From: an uncultured Bacillota bacterium
GTDB lineage: Bacteria > Bacillota > Limnochordia > Limnochordales > ZCTH02-B6
Reading direction: 5' to 3'
NCBI GenBank assembly: GCA_937916565.1
Contig: CALFSR010000115.1
Location: 1 to 42,602 of the forward strand
Length of the DNA stretch: 42,602 nucleotides
The position numbers and the translations under genes were made by a program. This document shows positions 1 to 8,029 of the stretch, one piece after another (the first letter of the stretch is position 1; each line of letters starts with the position of its first letter). The notes beneath the pieces were generated by a model. The model did no database searches. It saw only the letters and a list, made by a program, of their open reading frames with translations, and was not told the origin of the DNA.

Positions 1-296
1 ACGCCCAGGGCGCGCATGAAGGCGACGCGCGCCTCAAGCGTCATCAGCGCCGGCGGGGCACCGGACCCGACCACGGCGCGCGGGTGGGGCGAGAAAGTGA
101 GGGCGATCGGCACGGCGCCGCCGGAGGACTGGGCGACGGCCGTTCGCAAGATGCGCTGGTGTCCCACGTGAAGGCCGTCAAAGTTGCCGATGGCCACCCA
201 CGCGGACGGCCAGAGCGGCCCGCGCCGCTTGATCTCGTCCAAAGTCAGGTGCACGGCGCCCGCGGCGCAGGAAAGGTTTGCTGCTGCGTCAGTCAT
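1..296 (-). CDS. ribF: Riboflavin kinase/FAD synthetase, N-terminal part (gene runs off the left edge)
   Basis: Bifunctional cytosolic enzyme that phosphorylates riboflavin to FMN and adenylates FMN to FAD. Only the first 98 codons are in the window; they belong to the FMN adenylyltransferase half. The nucleotidyltransferase signature AIGNFDGLHVGHQ is present at about residues 35-47, and a second conserved stretch, LTFSPHPRAV, follows near residue 67. I read this frame directly from the bases. The ATG start at 294-296 has a GGGAG-type ribosome site five to nine bases upstream and lies 17 bases after the truB stop, the usual truB-ribF pairing in Bacillota. The riboflavin kinase half would lie left of the window and cannot be judged. 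Confidence 0.93.
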   Translation of the reverse strand, partial: MTDAAANLSCAAGAVHLTLDEIKRRGPLWPSAWVAIGNFDGLHVGHQRILRTAVAQSSGGAVPIALTFSPHPRAVVGSGAPPALMTLEARVAFMRALG

Positions 297-313
297 CGTA
301 GCTCCCGCTTTCG

Positions 314-1339
314 TCAGTTCAACACGATCCTCGGGTGCCACCCGCGCCCGTGCGCGGTGGCAACGGGATCCGCCACGGCCACAAGACGACCGTCGGGATC
401 TTGCAGCCGCACCGGTCCCTGGACGGTTGCGCCTGGAGGAGCGGGCGCGTCCACCCGCTGGCCCCCCGGCCGGAAGTCGTCGACAAGCCTGTCGGCCTCG
501 ACGACGACCTGCCCGTGCGCAGCCCGGCGGGCCGCCTCGGCGGACAAGCGCACCATGGGCAAGTGCGCGAGCGCCTGGTCCATTCCGACCATAGGCACGG
601 TGCCCTGCCGCAGATCCTCCTCAAGCTCCTCCAACGTCCGCGACTGCTGGATGCCAAATGCACCGGCCCGGGTTCTCAGCAGAAACGACATGTATGCGCC
701 GCAACCGAGGGCTCGGCCGATGTCGGCGCACAAGGTGCGCACGTACGTGCCCTTGGAGCAGACGACGTCGAACAGGATGCGGGCTCCGTAGGTCAACACG
801 TCCGCGTCCGGCTCGACGCGCACAAGGTGTATCTCGTAGATGGTCACCTCGCGGGCGGGACGCTCCACGTCAACGCCTATGCGCGCAAGCTCATACAGGC
901 GCCGTCCCTGGTGGCGAACCGCGGAGGCCATGGGCGGCACCTGCTTGATCGTACCAACGAACCGGGCCATGACCGCCTCCAGCTGTGCGCGCGGCACCCG
1001 CATACCGAGGTCCTCGGATATGGGCCGCCCAAAGGAGTCCTGGCTGTCGGTGCTCACGCCGAGCACCATCTCGGCCCGGTACGCCTTGTCCTCCGCCTGC
1101 AAGAGCTCCACCAGCCGGGTCGCCCGGCCCACGCACAACACCAGCACCCCGGCGGCGCCCGGATCCAGCGTGCCCGTGTGGCCAATGCGACGAATTCCCA
1201 AGAGCCGGCGGACCCGGGCAACGACATCGTGGGAGGTATAGCCGGGCGCCTTGAGGACGTTGAGCACGCCTTCCGGCGCCGCGCCGGAAGCCTGTCCAAG
1301 GCCGCCGCCGGTGCCACGGTGAGTCATGTCCGCGTTCAT
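314..1339 (-). CDS. truB: tRNA pseudouridine(55) synthase TruB
   Basis: Converts uridine 55 in the T-loop of tRNA to pseudouridine; cytosolic. The signature GHTGTLDPGAAGVL is at residues 53-66, with the catalytic aspartate D59. The protein is 341 residues, somewhat longer than the roughly 300 usual in Bacillota; the excess is at the C-terminus after the catalytic core (last 60-80 residues, with DFRPGGQRVDAP). Start at ATG 1337-1339: a GGGAG lies inside the last codons of nrnA about 15 bases upstream. A second in-frame ATG at 1325-1327 is possible but has no ribosome site of its own. The gene begins 12 bases after the nrnA stop and is followed closely by ribF, so it is part of the nusA-infB transcription unit. 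Confidence 0.96.
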   Translation of the reverse strand: MNADMTHRGTGGGLGQASGAAPEGVLNVLKAPGYTSHDVVARVRRLLGIRRIGHTGTLDPGAAGVLVLCVGRATRLVELLQAEDKAYRAEMVLGVSTDSQDSFGRPISEDLGMRVPRAQLEAVMARFVGTIKQVPPMASAVRHQGRRLYELARIGVDVERPAREVTIYEIHLVRVEPDADVLTYGARILFDVVCSKGTYVRTLCADIGRALGCGAYMSFLLRTRAGAFGIQQSRTLEELEEDLRQGTVPMVGMDQALAHLPMVRLSAEAARRAAHGQVVVEADRLVDDFRPGGQRVDAPAPPGATVQGPVRLQDPDGRLVAVADPVATAHGRGWHPRIVLN

Positions 1340-1351
1340 CGCCGTCTGCCG

Positions 1352-2371
1352 TTACTCCCGCCGGCCGCCTCCGGCGGCGGTGGCGCTCGATGCACGGTCC
1401 ACAGCTGCGATGGCCTCCCGCACCTCCGCCAGCACCCGCTCCCGGGCCTCCGCGACAGGCAACGCCAACGTGCAGCCCGCCGCCCGGGGATGGCCCCCGC
1501 CGCCCAGGGCGGCTGCGACGCGGCTCACGTCAACCGCCCGGCGGGAACGTAGGCCGACCCGCGTCCTGCCGTCGGGCAGCTCACGAAAGATGATGGCCAC
1601 CTCGACGCCCGCGATCATGCGGGGGTATTGCACGAGTCCATCGCCCTCGTCGTATCGCGCGCCGGCCTCGGCCAGCATTTGCCCGGTAACGGTGATCCAG
1701 GCGATCCGGCCGTCCGAAGTCCGTTCCAGTGTCGCCAGGCTGCGGGCCAAAAGCTGCAACGTGCTCCAGGAAGCCTGCTCATAGAACAGCGACGCGAGCT
1801 CGCCCGGCCGTGCACCCGCTTCCACCAGCGCGGCCGCCGTGCGCAGCGTGGCGGCAGTGGTGTTGCTGTACCGGAACGAACCCGTGTCCGTCATCAGCGC
1901 CACGTACAGGTTGGTCGCGGCGTCCCGATCGATCGCAAGGCCCCAATGATCCACCAGCACGGAATAGACGATCTCGCCGGTGGCGGCCGCTTGGGCGTCG
2001 ATGTAGCGGATTGCACCGCTGTCCTGGTTGGTGACGTGATGGTCCAGGTTGTAAACGTGGGCAAAGCGTTCGGCGGCGCCGGCGACCGCCCCGGTGCGCC
2101 CGAGGTCGCAATCGAGCACGACAAGAGCTTCCGCCTCGGGAACCGGCGGAGGCACCTGCACTTTGTCGGCCCCGGGCAGAAACCCCCACTCGGGCCGCAC
2201 GGGATCGGGTGACACGACGTGCACCCGCTTGCCCATGCGCTCAAGACCCCATGCCAACGCGAGCACCGAACCAAGACAGTCCGGGTCTGGGTCAACGTGT
2301 CCCGTCAGTACGTAACTCGCATGGCCCGCGAGGCGCGCGGCCACCGCGGCGAGCCCCTCAGCGCTGCCCAT
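1352..2371 (-). CDS. nrnA: DHH/DHHA1 phosphoesterase, NrnA-type oligoribonuclease / pAp phosphatase
   Basis: Predicted to degrade short RNA oligonucleotides (nano-RNA) and to dephosphorylate 3'-phosphoadenosine 5'-phosphate in the cytosol, as B. subtilis NrnA does. The first metal motif HVDPDPDCLGS is at residues 25-35, LDCDLGRTG at about 86-94, the family DHH triplet at 110-112, and the DHHA1 glycine loop GGGHPRAAGC at about 291-300. The predicted 339 residues are normal for the family. The reading frame stays open far upstream, but the start at ATG 2369-2371 is favoured because a perfect AGGAGG lies six bases before it; everything upstream only shadows rbfA. The gene overlaps the end of rbfA by 14 bases, suggesting translational coupling. 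Confidence 0.95.
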   Translation of the reverse strand: MGSAEGLAAVAARLAGHASYVLTGHVDPDPDCLGSVLALAWGLERMGKRVHVVSPDPVRPEWGFLPGADKVQVPPPVPEAEALVVLDCDLGRTGAVAGAAERFAHVYNLDHHVTNQDSGAIRYIDAQAAATGEIVYSVLVDHWGLAIDRDAATNLYVALMTDTGSFRYSNTTAATLRTAAALVEAGARPGELASLFYEQASWSTLQLLARSLATLERTSDGRIAWITVTGQMLAEAGARYDEGDGLVQYPRMIAGVEVAIIFRELPDGRTRVGLRSRRAVDVSRVAAALGGGGHPRAAGCTLALPVAEARERVLAEVREAIAAVDRASSATAAGGGRRE

Positions 2372-2831
2372 CCCCGTCCTCCTCATCATCCCAGTCGGCG
2401 TCGTCATCGTCCGCCCAGTCGTCGCTGCCGGCGTCGTACCCGCCCTGGGCGCGAGCGCCGTCATCGGCCCGGGTCCCGTCCCTCGCGGCCGGGTCGGCCG
2501 CGACGGTGCGCAAGAGCGCGTTGATCCGGTGCCCGCGCTCGATGGATTCGTCGAGCCGGAAATGGATTTCCGGCGTATGCCGCAGGCGGATCCGCCGGCC
2601 GATCTCCGTACGCACGAACCCGCGTGCGTGCTCGAGGGCTTCCAGCGTCCGCTCCTTGTCCTCATCGCTGCCGAAGATGCTGACAAAGACCTTTACGTGG
2701 CGCAGATCCTGGGAGACTTCCACGTCGGTGACCGATACAAACCCGACGCGGGGATCCTTCATCTTGCGCAGGATGTCGCTGGCTTCCCGCCTCAGCTCTT
2801 CCCGCAGCCGTTCTTTGCGTGTGACGCCCAC
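2358..2831 (-). CDS. rbfA: 30S ribosome-binding factor RbfA with acidic tail
   Basis: Assembly factor that binds the immature 30S subunit and helps 16S rRNA 5' end maturation. Residues 1-115 form the KH-like RbfA domain: MKDPRVGFVSVTDVEVS near residues 24-40, then FVSIFGSDEDKERTLEAL. After about residue 115 there is a low-complexity acidic tail that includes DDWADDDDADWDDEEDGDG, which most RbfA proteins (about 115-130 residues) lack. The start is GTG 2829-2831, with a GGGAGG-rich ribosome site upstream. The tail codons near the stop also carry the ribosome site and start codon of nrnA, so the tail sequence has a second constraint. Confidence 0.95.
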   Translation of the reverse strand: MGVTRKERLREELRREASDILRKMKDPRVGFVSVTDVEVSQDLRHVKVFVSIFGSDEDKERTLEALEHARGFVRTEIGRRIRLRHTPEIHFRLDESIERGHRINALLRTVAADPAARDGTRADDGARAQGGYDAGSDDWADDDDADWDDEEDGDGQR

Positions 2832-2876
2832 CGGCGCCCCCTCCCTTGCGTGGCGACGGTCGGACGGGTCTCCCCG

Positions 2877-3158
2877 TCAAAGCAACTCGATGGCGTAGTC
2901 CGTCAACTCCGCGTCCGCCGCCCGGCCGATGAACTCTACGATCGTCGACAGCACCCGGTCTGCGTGGCGGCGGTCGTTGGTCACCAGGGCCACCCCGAGG
3001 GTGGCCCTGTTCCAGGTGTCATGGTGTTCCACTTCGGCGATGGACACGTTGAACCGGTGGCGGATGCGGCCCGTCAGGCTGCTGAGCACCCGCCGCTTGT
3101 CTTTGAGGGAAGCGCTCTCCCCGATGTAGAGCTCAACCCGCAAGACGCCGACGATCAT
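2877..3158 (-). CDS. ylxP: DUF503 protein YlxP
   Basis: Small conserved protein (93 residues) always found in the infB-rbfA region of Bacillota; a role connected with ribosome assembly has been suggested for the family but the molecular function is unknown. Recognisable features are the N-terminal strand MIVGVLRVELYIGESASLK, the SLKDKRRVLSSL segment and SIAEVEHHDTWNRATLGVA in the middle. The ATG at 3156-3158 shares one base with the infB stop codon (TGATG), which fixes the start and implies coupling to infB; a longer in-frame start upstream would lie wholly inside infB. 45 bases separate it from rbfA. Confidence 0.92.
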   Translation of the reverse strand: MIVGVLRVELYIGESASLKDKRRVLSSLTGRIRHRFNVSIAEVEHHDTWNRATLGVALVTNDRRHADRVLSTIVEFIGRAADAELTDYAIELL

Positions 3159-5647
3159 CAGGACTCGCGGGCGACCTCTTCCATCCGGAAGGCTTCGAGG
3201 ATGTCCCCTTCCTTGAGGTCGTTGAAGCGCTCGAGGCCGATGCCGCACTCATAGCCTTGCGCCACCTCGCGCACATCGTCCTTGAACCGCTTAAGCGAAC
3301 TCATGGCACCTTCGTGCACCACCGTGCCGTCGCGGATCACGCGCATCGACGCGCCCCGCACGATCTTGCCCTCGGTGACGTAGCAGCCGGCCACCGTGCC
3401 CACGTTGGGCACCTTAAACAGCGCCCGCACTTCCGCCCGGCCGATGACGACCTCACGGTACTCCGGTTCCAGCATCCCCACGAGGGCCTTTTCCATTTCC
3501 TCGATGGCCTCGTAGATAACCCGGTACAGCCGGATGTCCACGTTCTCCTGCTCGGCCACCTTGCGGGCCGTGGCGTCAGGCCGCACGTTGAAACCGATGA
3601 TGATGGCGTTGGCGGCAGCCGCCAAGTCGACATCGGTCTTGGTGATGCCGCCAACCGCGGCATGCACCACGTTGAGGCGCACCTCGGGCCGGCTAAGCTT
3701 CTCGAGCGCCCCCCGCAGCGCCTCCACGGAGCCCTGAACATCACCTTTGATGATGATGGGCAGCTCCGGCAGCTGACCAGCCTTCACCTGCTCAAACAGC
3801 TGCTCGAGGTTGGCCCGGGCCGGCCGCTGCATTTCCTGCTCCCGCAGCTGCATACGGCGCCTCTCCGCTACCTCGCGGGCGACGCGCTCGTCGGCGACGG
3901 CGATCATCTCATCCCCCGCCGCCGGCACGTCGTCAAAACCGAGCACGGAAACCGGCGTAGCCGGTCCGGCTTCGGCCACAGGCTGGCCGCGATCGTCCAG
4001 CATCGCCCGCACCTTGCCGGCTGCGTGGCCAGCGACCACCGCATCGCCCAGGCGCAGCGTCCCCTTTTGCACCAGCACCGTCGCGACGGGCCCGCGGCCC
4101 TTGTCCAGCTCTGCTTCGATAATGACGCCCCGTGCCGGGCGATCGGGATTGGCCTTGAGCTCCCGAAGCTCGGCCACGAGGAGGATCATCTCCAGCAGGT
4201 CGTCAATACCTTGCCGCTTCAGGGCCGACACCGGCACAGTGACCGTGTCGCCGCCCCACTCCTCAGGCAAGAGCCCGTGATCAGCCAACTGCTGCTTGAC
4301 CCGGTCCGGGTTGACGCCCGGCTTGTCAATCTTGTTCACGGCCACGATGATAGGCACGTTCGCGGCCCGCGCGTGGTTGATGGCCTCCACGGTCTGGGGC
4401 ATGACGCCGTCGTCCGCCGCGACCACCAGCACGGCGATGTCGGTGACCTTGGCGCCGCGGGAGCGCATGGCGGTGAACGCCTCGTGGCCCGGCGTGTCCA
4501 GGAAGGTGATCTTCTTGCCGCCCCACTCCACCTGGTAGGCGCCGATGTGTTGCGTAATCCCGCCGGCCTCGGACGCCGCGACCCGGGTTTCCCGGATGGC
4601 GTCCAGCAGCGTCGTCTTGCCGTGGTCGACGTGACCCATGATGGTGACGACAGGCGGGATCGGCTGCAGCTTCTCCGGCGGATCCTCCTGGTCGGTCAAC
4701 GCCTCCGCGATCGGGTCCTTAGGCCGCACGACCTCGTAGCCGAGCTTGGTCGCCACCTTCGCCGCGGTTTCGAAGTCGACGCTCTGGTTGACCGTCACCA
4801 TGATGCCCTGGTTGAACAGGTACTTGACGATGGCCGCCGCCTGCACGCCGATTTTGCCGGCCAGGTCCTTGACGGCAATCGCGTCCGGAAGCTCCAGCTT
4901 CCCGCGCGAACCCGGTTCAGGCGCCGCCGGCCGCTGCGTTCGCTGGGGCGCCGGCTGGCCCTTGAACTTCCCCTTGCCGCCCTGGCCGCCCGTATGGCCT
5001 CCGTGCTGCCCGCCGTGCCGCTGGCCTCGGGAGTCCCCCCGGGCCGGTCCCTGCTGCTGCCGTTGACCGCCCTGCTGCGGGCGACCTGCCTGGCGCTGGC
5101 CCGCTTGGGCCGGGGCGCCATGCCGGGCGCCGGCGGTGGGACGCGGCGAAGCGCCGCCGGGACGCTGTTGCGCAGGCCCGGTGTGGCCCGGCTGCTGGGG
5201 CCGGCTTCCCTGCGGCTGGACCGGCCGGGCGCCAGGCTGCGCGGGGCGCCCGCCGGCGGCGGACGGCTGCACGGGACGCGCTCCCGCGTTGGGCGGTACG
5301 GTCCTGCCGGCTGCCTGGGAGGACTGGGCGGGCCGCGCCGCGGCCGCCCCTGACTGGGGGGGACGGACTTGTGCCCCCGCTCCCGGCCGGCCGGCCGCCT
5401 GGCTCCCGGCAGACGGGGCGACCGACCGCTGCCCGGCCTGCGGGCGAGACGTATTGCCTGCGCCGTTGCTCGGCGCGGCGGCCGCCTGCTGGCCGCCGAA
5501 ACGACGGCGCACGCGCGCTACGTATTCGTCCTCGATGGTGCTCATATGGTTCTTGACGTCCTGCCCTAAGGACGCCAAGTAATCAACGATCTCCTTGCTG
5601 TCGACGCCCAAATCCCGTGCCAGCTCGTACACGCGTACTTTTGCCAT
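3158..5647 (-). CDS. infB: Translation initiation factor IF-2
   Basis: GTPase that brings fMet-tRNA to the 30S subunit and promotes subunit joining. The order is: IF2-N domain (residues 1-50, KVRVYELARDLGVDSKEIV), a long Pro/Gln/Gly/Ala-rich linker (about 55-245), a second IF2-N domain (about 250-305), then the G domain with GHVDHGKTTLLD near 337-348, DTPGHEAFT near 382-390 and NKIDKP near 437-442. Domains II, III and the fMet-tRNA-binding IV follow. At 829 residues it is a normal long-form IF-2. ATG 5645-5647 is preceded by GAGGTGA. It lies 13 bases after ylxQ. The low-complexity linker makes the opposite strand look open over 2 kb, which is a shadow. Confidence 0.98.
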   Translation of the reverse strand: MAKVRVYELARDLGVDSKEIVDYLASLGQDVKNHMSTIEDEYVARVRRRFGGQQAAAAPSNGAGNTSRPQAGQRSVAPSAGSQAAGRPGAGAQVRPPQSGAAAARPAQSSQAAGRTVPPNAGARPVQPSAAGGRPAQPGARPVQPQGSRPQQPGHTGPAQQRPGGASPRPTAGARHGAPAQAGQRQAGRPQQGGQRQQQGPARGDSRGQRHGGQHGGHTGGQGGKGKFKGQPAPQRTQRPAAPEPGSRGKLELPDAIAVKDLAGKIGVQAAAIVKYLFNQGIMVTVNQSVDFETAAKVATKLGYEVVRPKDPIAEALTDQEDPPEKLQPIPPVVTIMGHVDHGKTTLLDAIRETRVAASEAGGITQHIGAYQVEWGGKKITFLDTPGHEAFTAMRSRGAKVTDIAVLVVAADDGVMPQTVEAINHARAANVPIIVAVNKIDKPGVNPDRVKQQLADHGLLPEEWGGDTVTVPVSALKRQGIDDLLEMILLVAELRELKANPDRPARGVIIEAELDKGRGPVATVLVQKGTLRLGDAVVAGHAAGKVRAMLDDRGQPVAEAGPATPVSVLGFDDVPAAGDEMIAVADERVAREVAERRRMQLREQEMQRPARANLEQLFEQVKAGQLPELPIIIKGDVQGSVEALRGALEKLSRPEVRLNVVHAAVGGITKTDVDLAAAANAIIIGFNVRPDATARKVAEQENVDIRLYRVIYEAIEEMEKALVGMLEPEYREVVIGRAEVRALFKVPNVGTVAGCYVTEGKIVRGASMRVIRDGTVVHEGAMSSLKRFKDDVREVAQGYECGIGLERFNDLKEGDILEAFRMEEVARES

Positions 5648-5660
5648 CTACCGCATCACC

Positions 5661-5969
5661 TCAACTGATTTCGCCTTCGCCGGCCGCCCCCTGCAAGAGG
5701 CGGGCGAAGTGCGGATCGCAGACCGCCAGCACCGCCCGGGGCCGTTGGCCAAGCCAAGCCCCCAGAGCGGCCTTGCGGCCCCAACGCATCCACGGCACCC
5801 CTTTGGCTGCACACAGGGCCTCAAAACGGCGCACCGTCGCTGGACCCGCGTCCTCCGCCACGACCACCAGCACTGCGCGGCCATGGCGTAAGGCCCGCTC
5901 GACGGCACCGTCCCCCGAGGCCAGCTTGCCCGCGGCCTGGGCGAATCCCAACACCGCTGCGGGATTCAT
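5661..5969 (-). CDS. ylxQ: L7Ae-family ribosomal-like protein YlxQ
   Basis: Small protein (102 residues) of the L7Ae/L30e/Gadd45 family, which bind kink-turn-like RNA; the precise target of YlxQ is not established. Visible features are an N-terminal helix with AQAAGKLASGDGAVERALR, the strand RAVLVVVAEDAGPATVRR and CAAKGVPWMRWGRKAALG, which match the fold's usual order, although the sequence is diverged at the C-terminus. The ATG (5967-5969) overlaps the ylxR stop as ATGA, so the two are translationally coupled. It sits in the invariant nusA-ylxR-ylxQ-infB order, which supports the call as much as the sequence does. Confidence 0.88.
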   Translation of the reverse strand: MNPAAVLGFAQAAGKLASGDGAVERALRHGRAVLVVVAEDAGPATVRRFEALCAAKGVPWMRWGRKAALGAWLGQRPRAVLAVCDPHFARLLQGAAGEGEIS

Positions 5970-6235
5970 GGCGCCGAAAGCAACATTTCCCTTAGGCGCG
6001 CCTGCACCTCTTCGGGAACGGGGTGCTGCAGGGCACGCTCAAGCCTGCGGCCTTTCCACGCCAACTCAAGGCAGCCGGGGTCCGGGCAGACGTATGCGCC
6101 CCTCCCCGCCAGCTTGCCGGTAGTGTCCACCGTGACCTGCCCGTCCGGGGTTCGCACGACGCGGACCAGTTCCCGCTTGGCCCGCACCTGGCGGCACCCG
6201 ACGCAGGTGCGCTGCGGGACCTTGCGCGGTTTCAC
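5966..6235 (-). CDS. rnpM: YlxR/RnpM family protein (RNase P modulator)
   Basis: Small basic protein (89 residues), in B. subtilis shown to bind the RNase P RNA and modulate its activity. The conserved core is visible: KPRKVPQRTCVGCRQ at residues 2-16 and the GRGAYVCPDPGC block around 44-55. I chose GTG 6233-6235 because an AGGGGG sequence lies about eight bases upstream and family members begin just before this basic segment; an ATG at 6257-6259 would add eight residues and overlap the nusA end by 11 bases. The gene follows nusA after 13 bases and overlaps ylxQ by four bases. Confidence 0.9.
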   Translation of the reverse strand: MKPRKVPQRTCVGCRQVRAKRELVRVVRTPDGQVTVDTTGKLAGRGAYVCPDPGCLELAWKGRRLERALQHPVPEEVQARLREMLLSAP

Positions 6236-6248
6236 CGCGTTCCACCCC

Positions 6249-8006
6249 CTACTCGTCATCCGAAAACAGGTCAGCCAGCGACTTCAGATCCTTGAGGACC
6301 CGCTTGGACTCTTTGCCGCCCTTTGCCCCTGCGCTGCCCTTGGCCTGCTTCGCGCCGGTGCCGCCCTTGCCCGTCTTGGGCTCCTTGGCGGTCTTGGCAG
6401 CTGGGGCGGAAGGAGCAACGGGCGCATCCTTCACGGCCACTTGACCCAGCACCTGGGCCAACCGCTGCCGCAGCGGACTGTCGTCGTCGTCATCCGGGCC
6501 GGCCACGTAAACCGTAACCTCTTCTTCCTCTTCCTCGTCATCGGTGGCGAAGAGGCTCGGCAGCGGCTCGTCCTCCTCCACCACTTCTTCTTCGAAGATC
6601 TCCTGGAGCTCGCGCTTTGCGACCTTGCCCTTCTTGAGCTTGGCCGGCGCTGCCTTCTCCCGCTCAGGCTCGACCTCCAGTTCGTCCAGGGCAGGCTCCA
6701 GGAACTCTTCGGGGATTTCCTCGACAAAGTCCTCCGGCACCTCGTCGCCGGCCTCCAGCGGCACCTCCGCCTCCTCCGCCGCTTCCACGCCCGGGGTGGC
6801 GAAAGCCGCGACCAGCGGCTCCTCGACAAGCTCCGGCTCTTGCTGGGGTGTCGTCTCCTCGGACGGAATCTCCTGGACGGCCTCGGCCTCCAGGGCCGCC
6901 CGCTCCGCAGCGCGCTTTGCCCGCAGCGCCGCTTCGGCCTCCTCGAAGGCCCGCTGGGCTTCGAGCACCGCCAGCTCCGCCATCTGGGATTCGCTCTTGA
7001 TGTCGATCTTCCAGCCGCAAAGACGCGCCGCGAGCCGGGCGTTTTGCCCTTCCTTGCCGATGGCCAGCGACAGCTGGTGGTCCGGCACCACCGCCCGGGC
7101 GGTTTTCTCCTCGGGATTGAGGTACACCTGGACGACCTTGGCAGGGCTTAAGGCATTGGCCACGAACCGCTGCGGGTCCGGCGACCACTCCACGATGTCG
7201 ATTTTCTCGCCCCGCAGTTCCTGAACGACCGCCTGCACGCGGGTGCCGCGTGGGCCGACGCACGCGCCGACCGGGTCCACGTTCGCCTCATAGGAGAACA
7301 CCGCGATCTTAGAGCGGTTCCCAGCTTCCCGGGCAACCGCCTTGATCTCCACGACGCCGTCGTGAATCTCCGGCACTTCCAGCTCAAACAACCGCTTGAG
7401 CAAGCCCGGGTGGGTGCGGGAGATCATAACTTGGGGGCCCTTGGGCGTCTTGCGCACTTCCGTGATATACACCTTGACGCGGGAGCCGGGCGGGTACGTC
7501 TCCCCCGGCATCTGCTCGCTGGGCACGAGCACCGACTCGACGCGGCCTAGGTCGATCACGACATTGCGGTGATCGATGCGCTGGACGATGCCGGTAACGA
7601 TGTCGCCGACGCGATTCGCGTACTCCTCATAGATAAGGTTGCGCTCGGCCTCCCGCAGGCGCTGGACGATGACCTGCTTCGCGGTCTGGGCGGCAATGCG
7701 GCCGAAATCCCGGGGTGTAACCTCGATCTCGGCGACGTCGTGCAGCTTGTAGTTGGGGTTGATGCTCTGGGCTTCAGCTAGAGAAATCTCCGTGGCGTCG
7801 TCTTGCACTTCCTCAACGACGTCCTTGAGGGCATAGACCCGCAGCCGGCCGGTGCGGTCGTCGAGTACGACGCGCACGTTTTCCGCGGCACCATAGTGCC
7901 GCTTGTAGGCCGACACCATGGCCGCCTCAATGGCTTCCTGCAGGATCTCTTTGGAGATGCCCCGTTCCTTGAGTTCGTTCAGAGCACCAACCAGTTCGAG
8001 ATTCAT
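6249..8006 (-). CDS. nusA: Transcription termination/antitermination factor NusA with long acidic C-terminal extension
   Basis: Binds RNA polymerase and nascent RNA and affects pausing, termination and antitermination. The core (residues 1 to about 340) is complete: the polymerase-binding N-terminal domain (MNLELVGALNELKERGISKE), an S1 domain (VGDIVTGIVQRIDHRNVVID), and KH1/KH2 with DPVGACVGPRGTRV and LAIGKEGQNARLAARL. Beyond it lie about 240 extra residues: a Glu/Ala-rich helical part, a strongly acidic region with runs EEEEEE and DDDDD, a Lys/Gly/Ala-rich tail near 535-575, and a final KDLKSLADLFSDDE. Bacillus NusA ends near residue 370. ATG 8004-8006 is favoured by AGGAGG upstream and by family alignment; a TTG three codons earlier is possible. 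Confidence 0.96.
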   Translation of the reverse strand: MNLELVGALNELKERGISKEILQEAIEAAMVSAYKRHYGAAENVRVVLDDRTGRLRVYALKDVVEEVQDDATEISLAEAQSINPNYKLHDVAEIEVTPRDFGRIAAQTAKQVIVQRLREAERNLIYEEYANRVGDIVTGIVQRIDHRNVVIDLGRVESVLVPSEQMPGETYPPGSRVKVYITEVRKTPKGPQVMISRTHPGLLKRLFELEVPEIHDGVVEIKAVAREAGNRSKIAVFSYEANVDPVGACVGPRGTRVQAVVQELRGEKIDIVEWSPDPQRFVANALSPAKVVQVYLNPEEKTARAVVPDHQLSLAIGKEGQNARLAARLCGWKIDIKSESQMAELAVLEAQRAFEEAEAALRAKRAAERAALEAEAVQEIPSEETTPQQEPELVEEPLVAAFATPGVEAAEEAEVPLEAGDEVPEDFVEEIPEEFLEPALDELEVEPEREKAAPAKLKKGKVAKRELQEIFEEEVVEEDEPLPSLFATDDEEEEEEVTVYVAGPDDDDDSPLRQRLAQVLGQVAVKDAPVAPSAPAAKTAKEPKTGKGGTGAKQAKGSAGAKGGKESKRVLKDLKSLADLFSDDE

Positions 8007-8029
8007 CGTAGGCAACGGCCTCCTACCCG

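Noticed and set aside
1352..2686. A 444-residue version of NrnA
   Set aside because: The extra 105 residues lie in the rbfA region in another frame and are Arg/Thr/Ser/Pro-rich; the perfect AGGAGG before ATG 2369-2371 decides the start.
3257..5353. Plus-strand open frame of about 698 codons opposite infB
   Set aside because: It lies fully antisense to infB and mirrors its codons; the composition (His/Arg/Asp/Gly mixtures) and lack of any recognisable domain are those of a GC-rich shadow frame.
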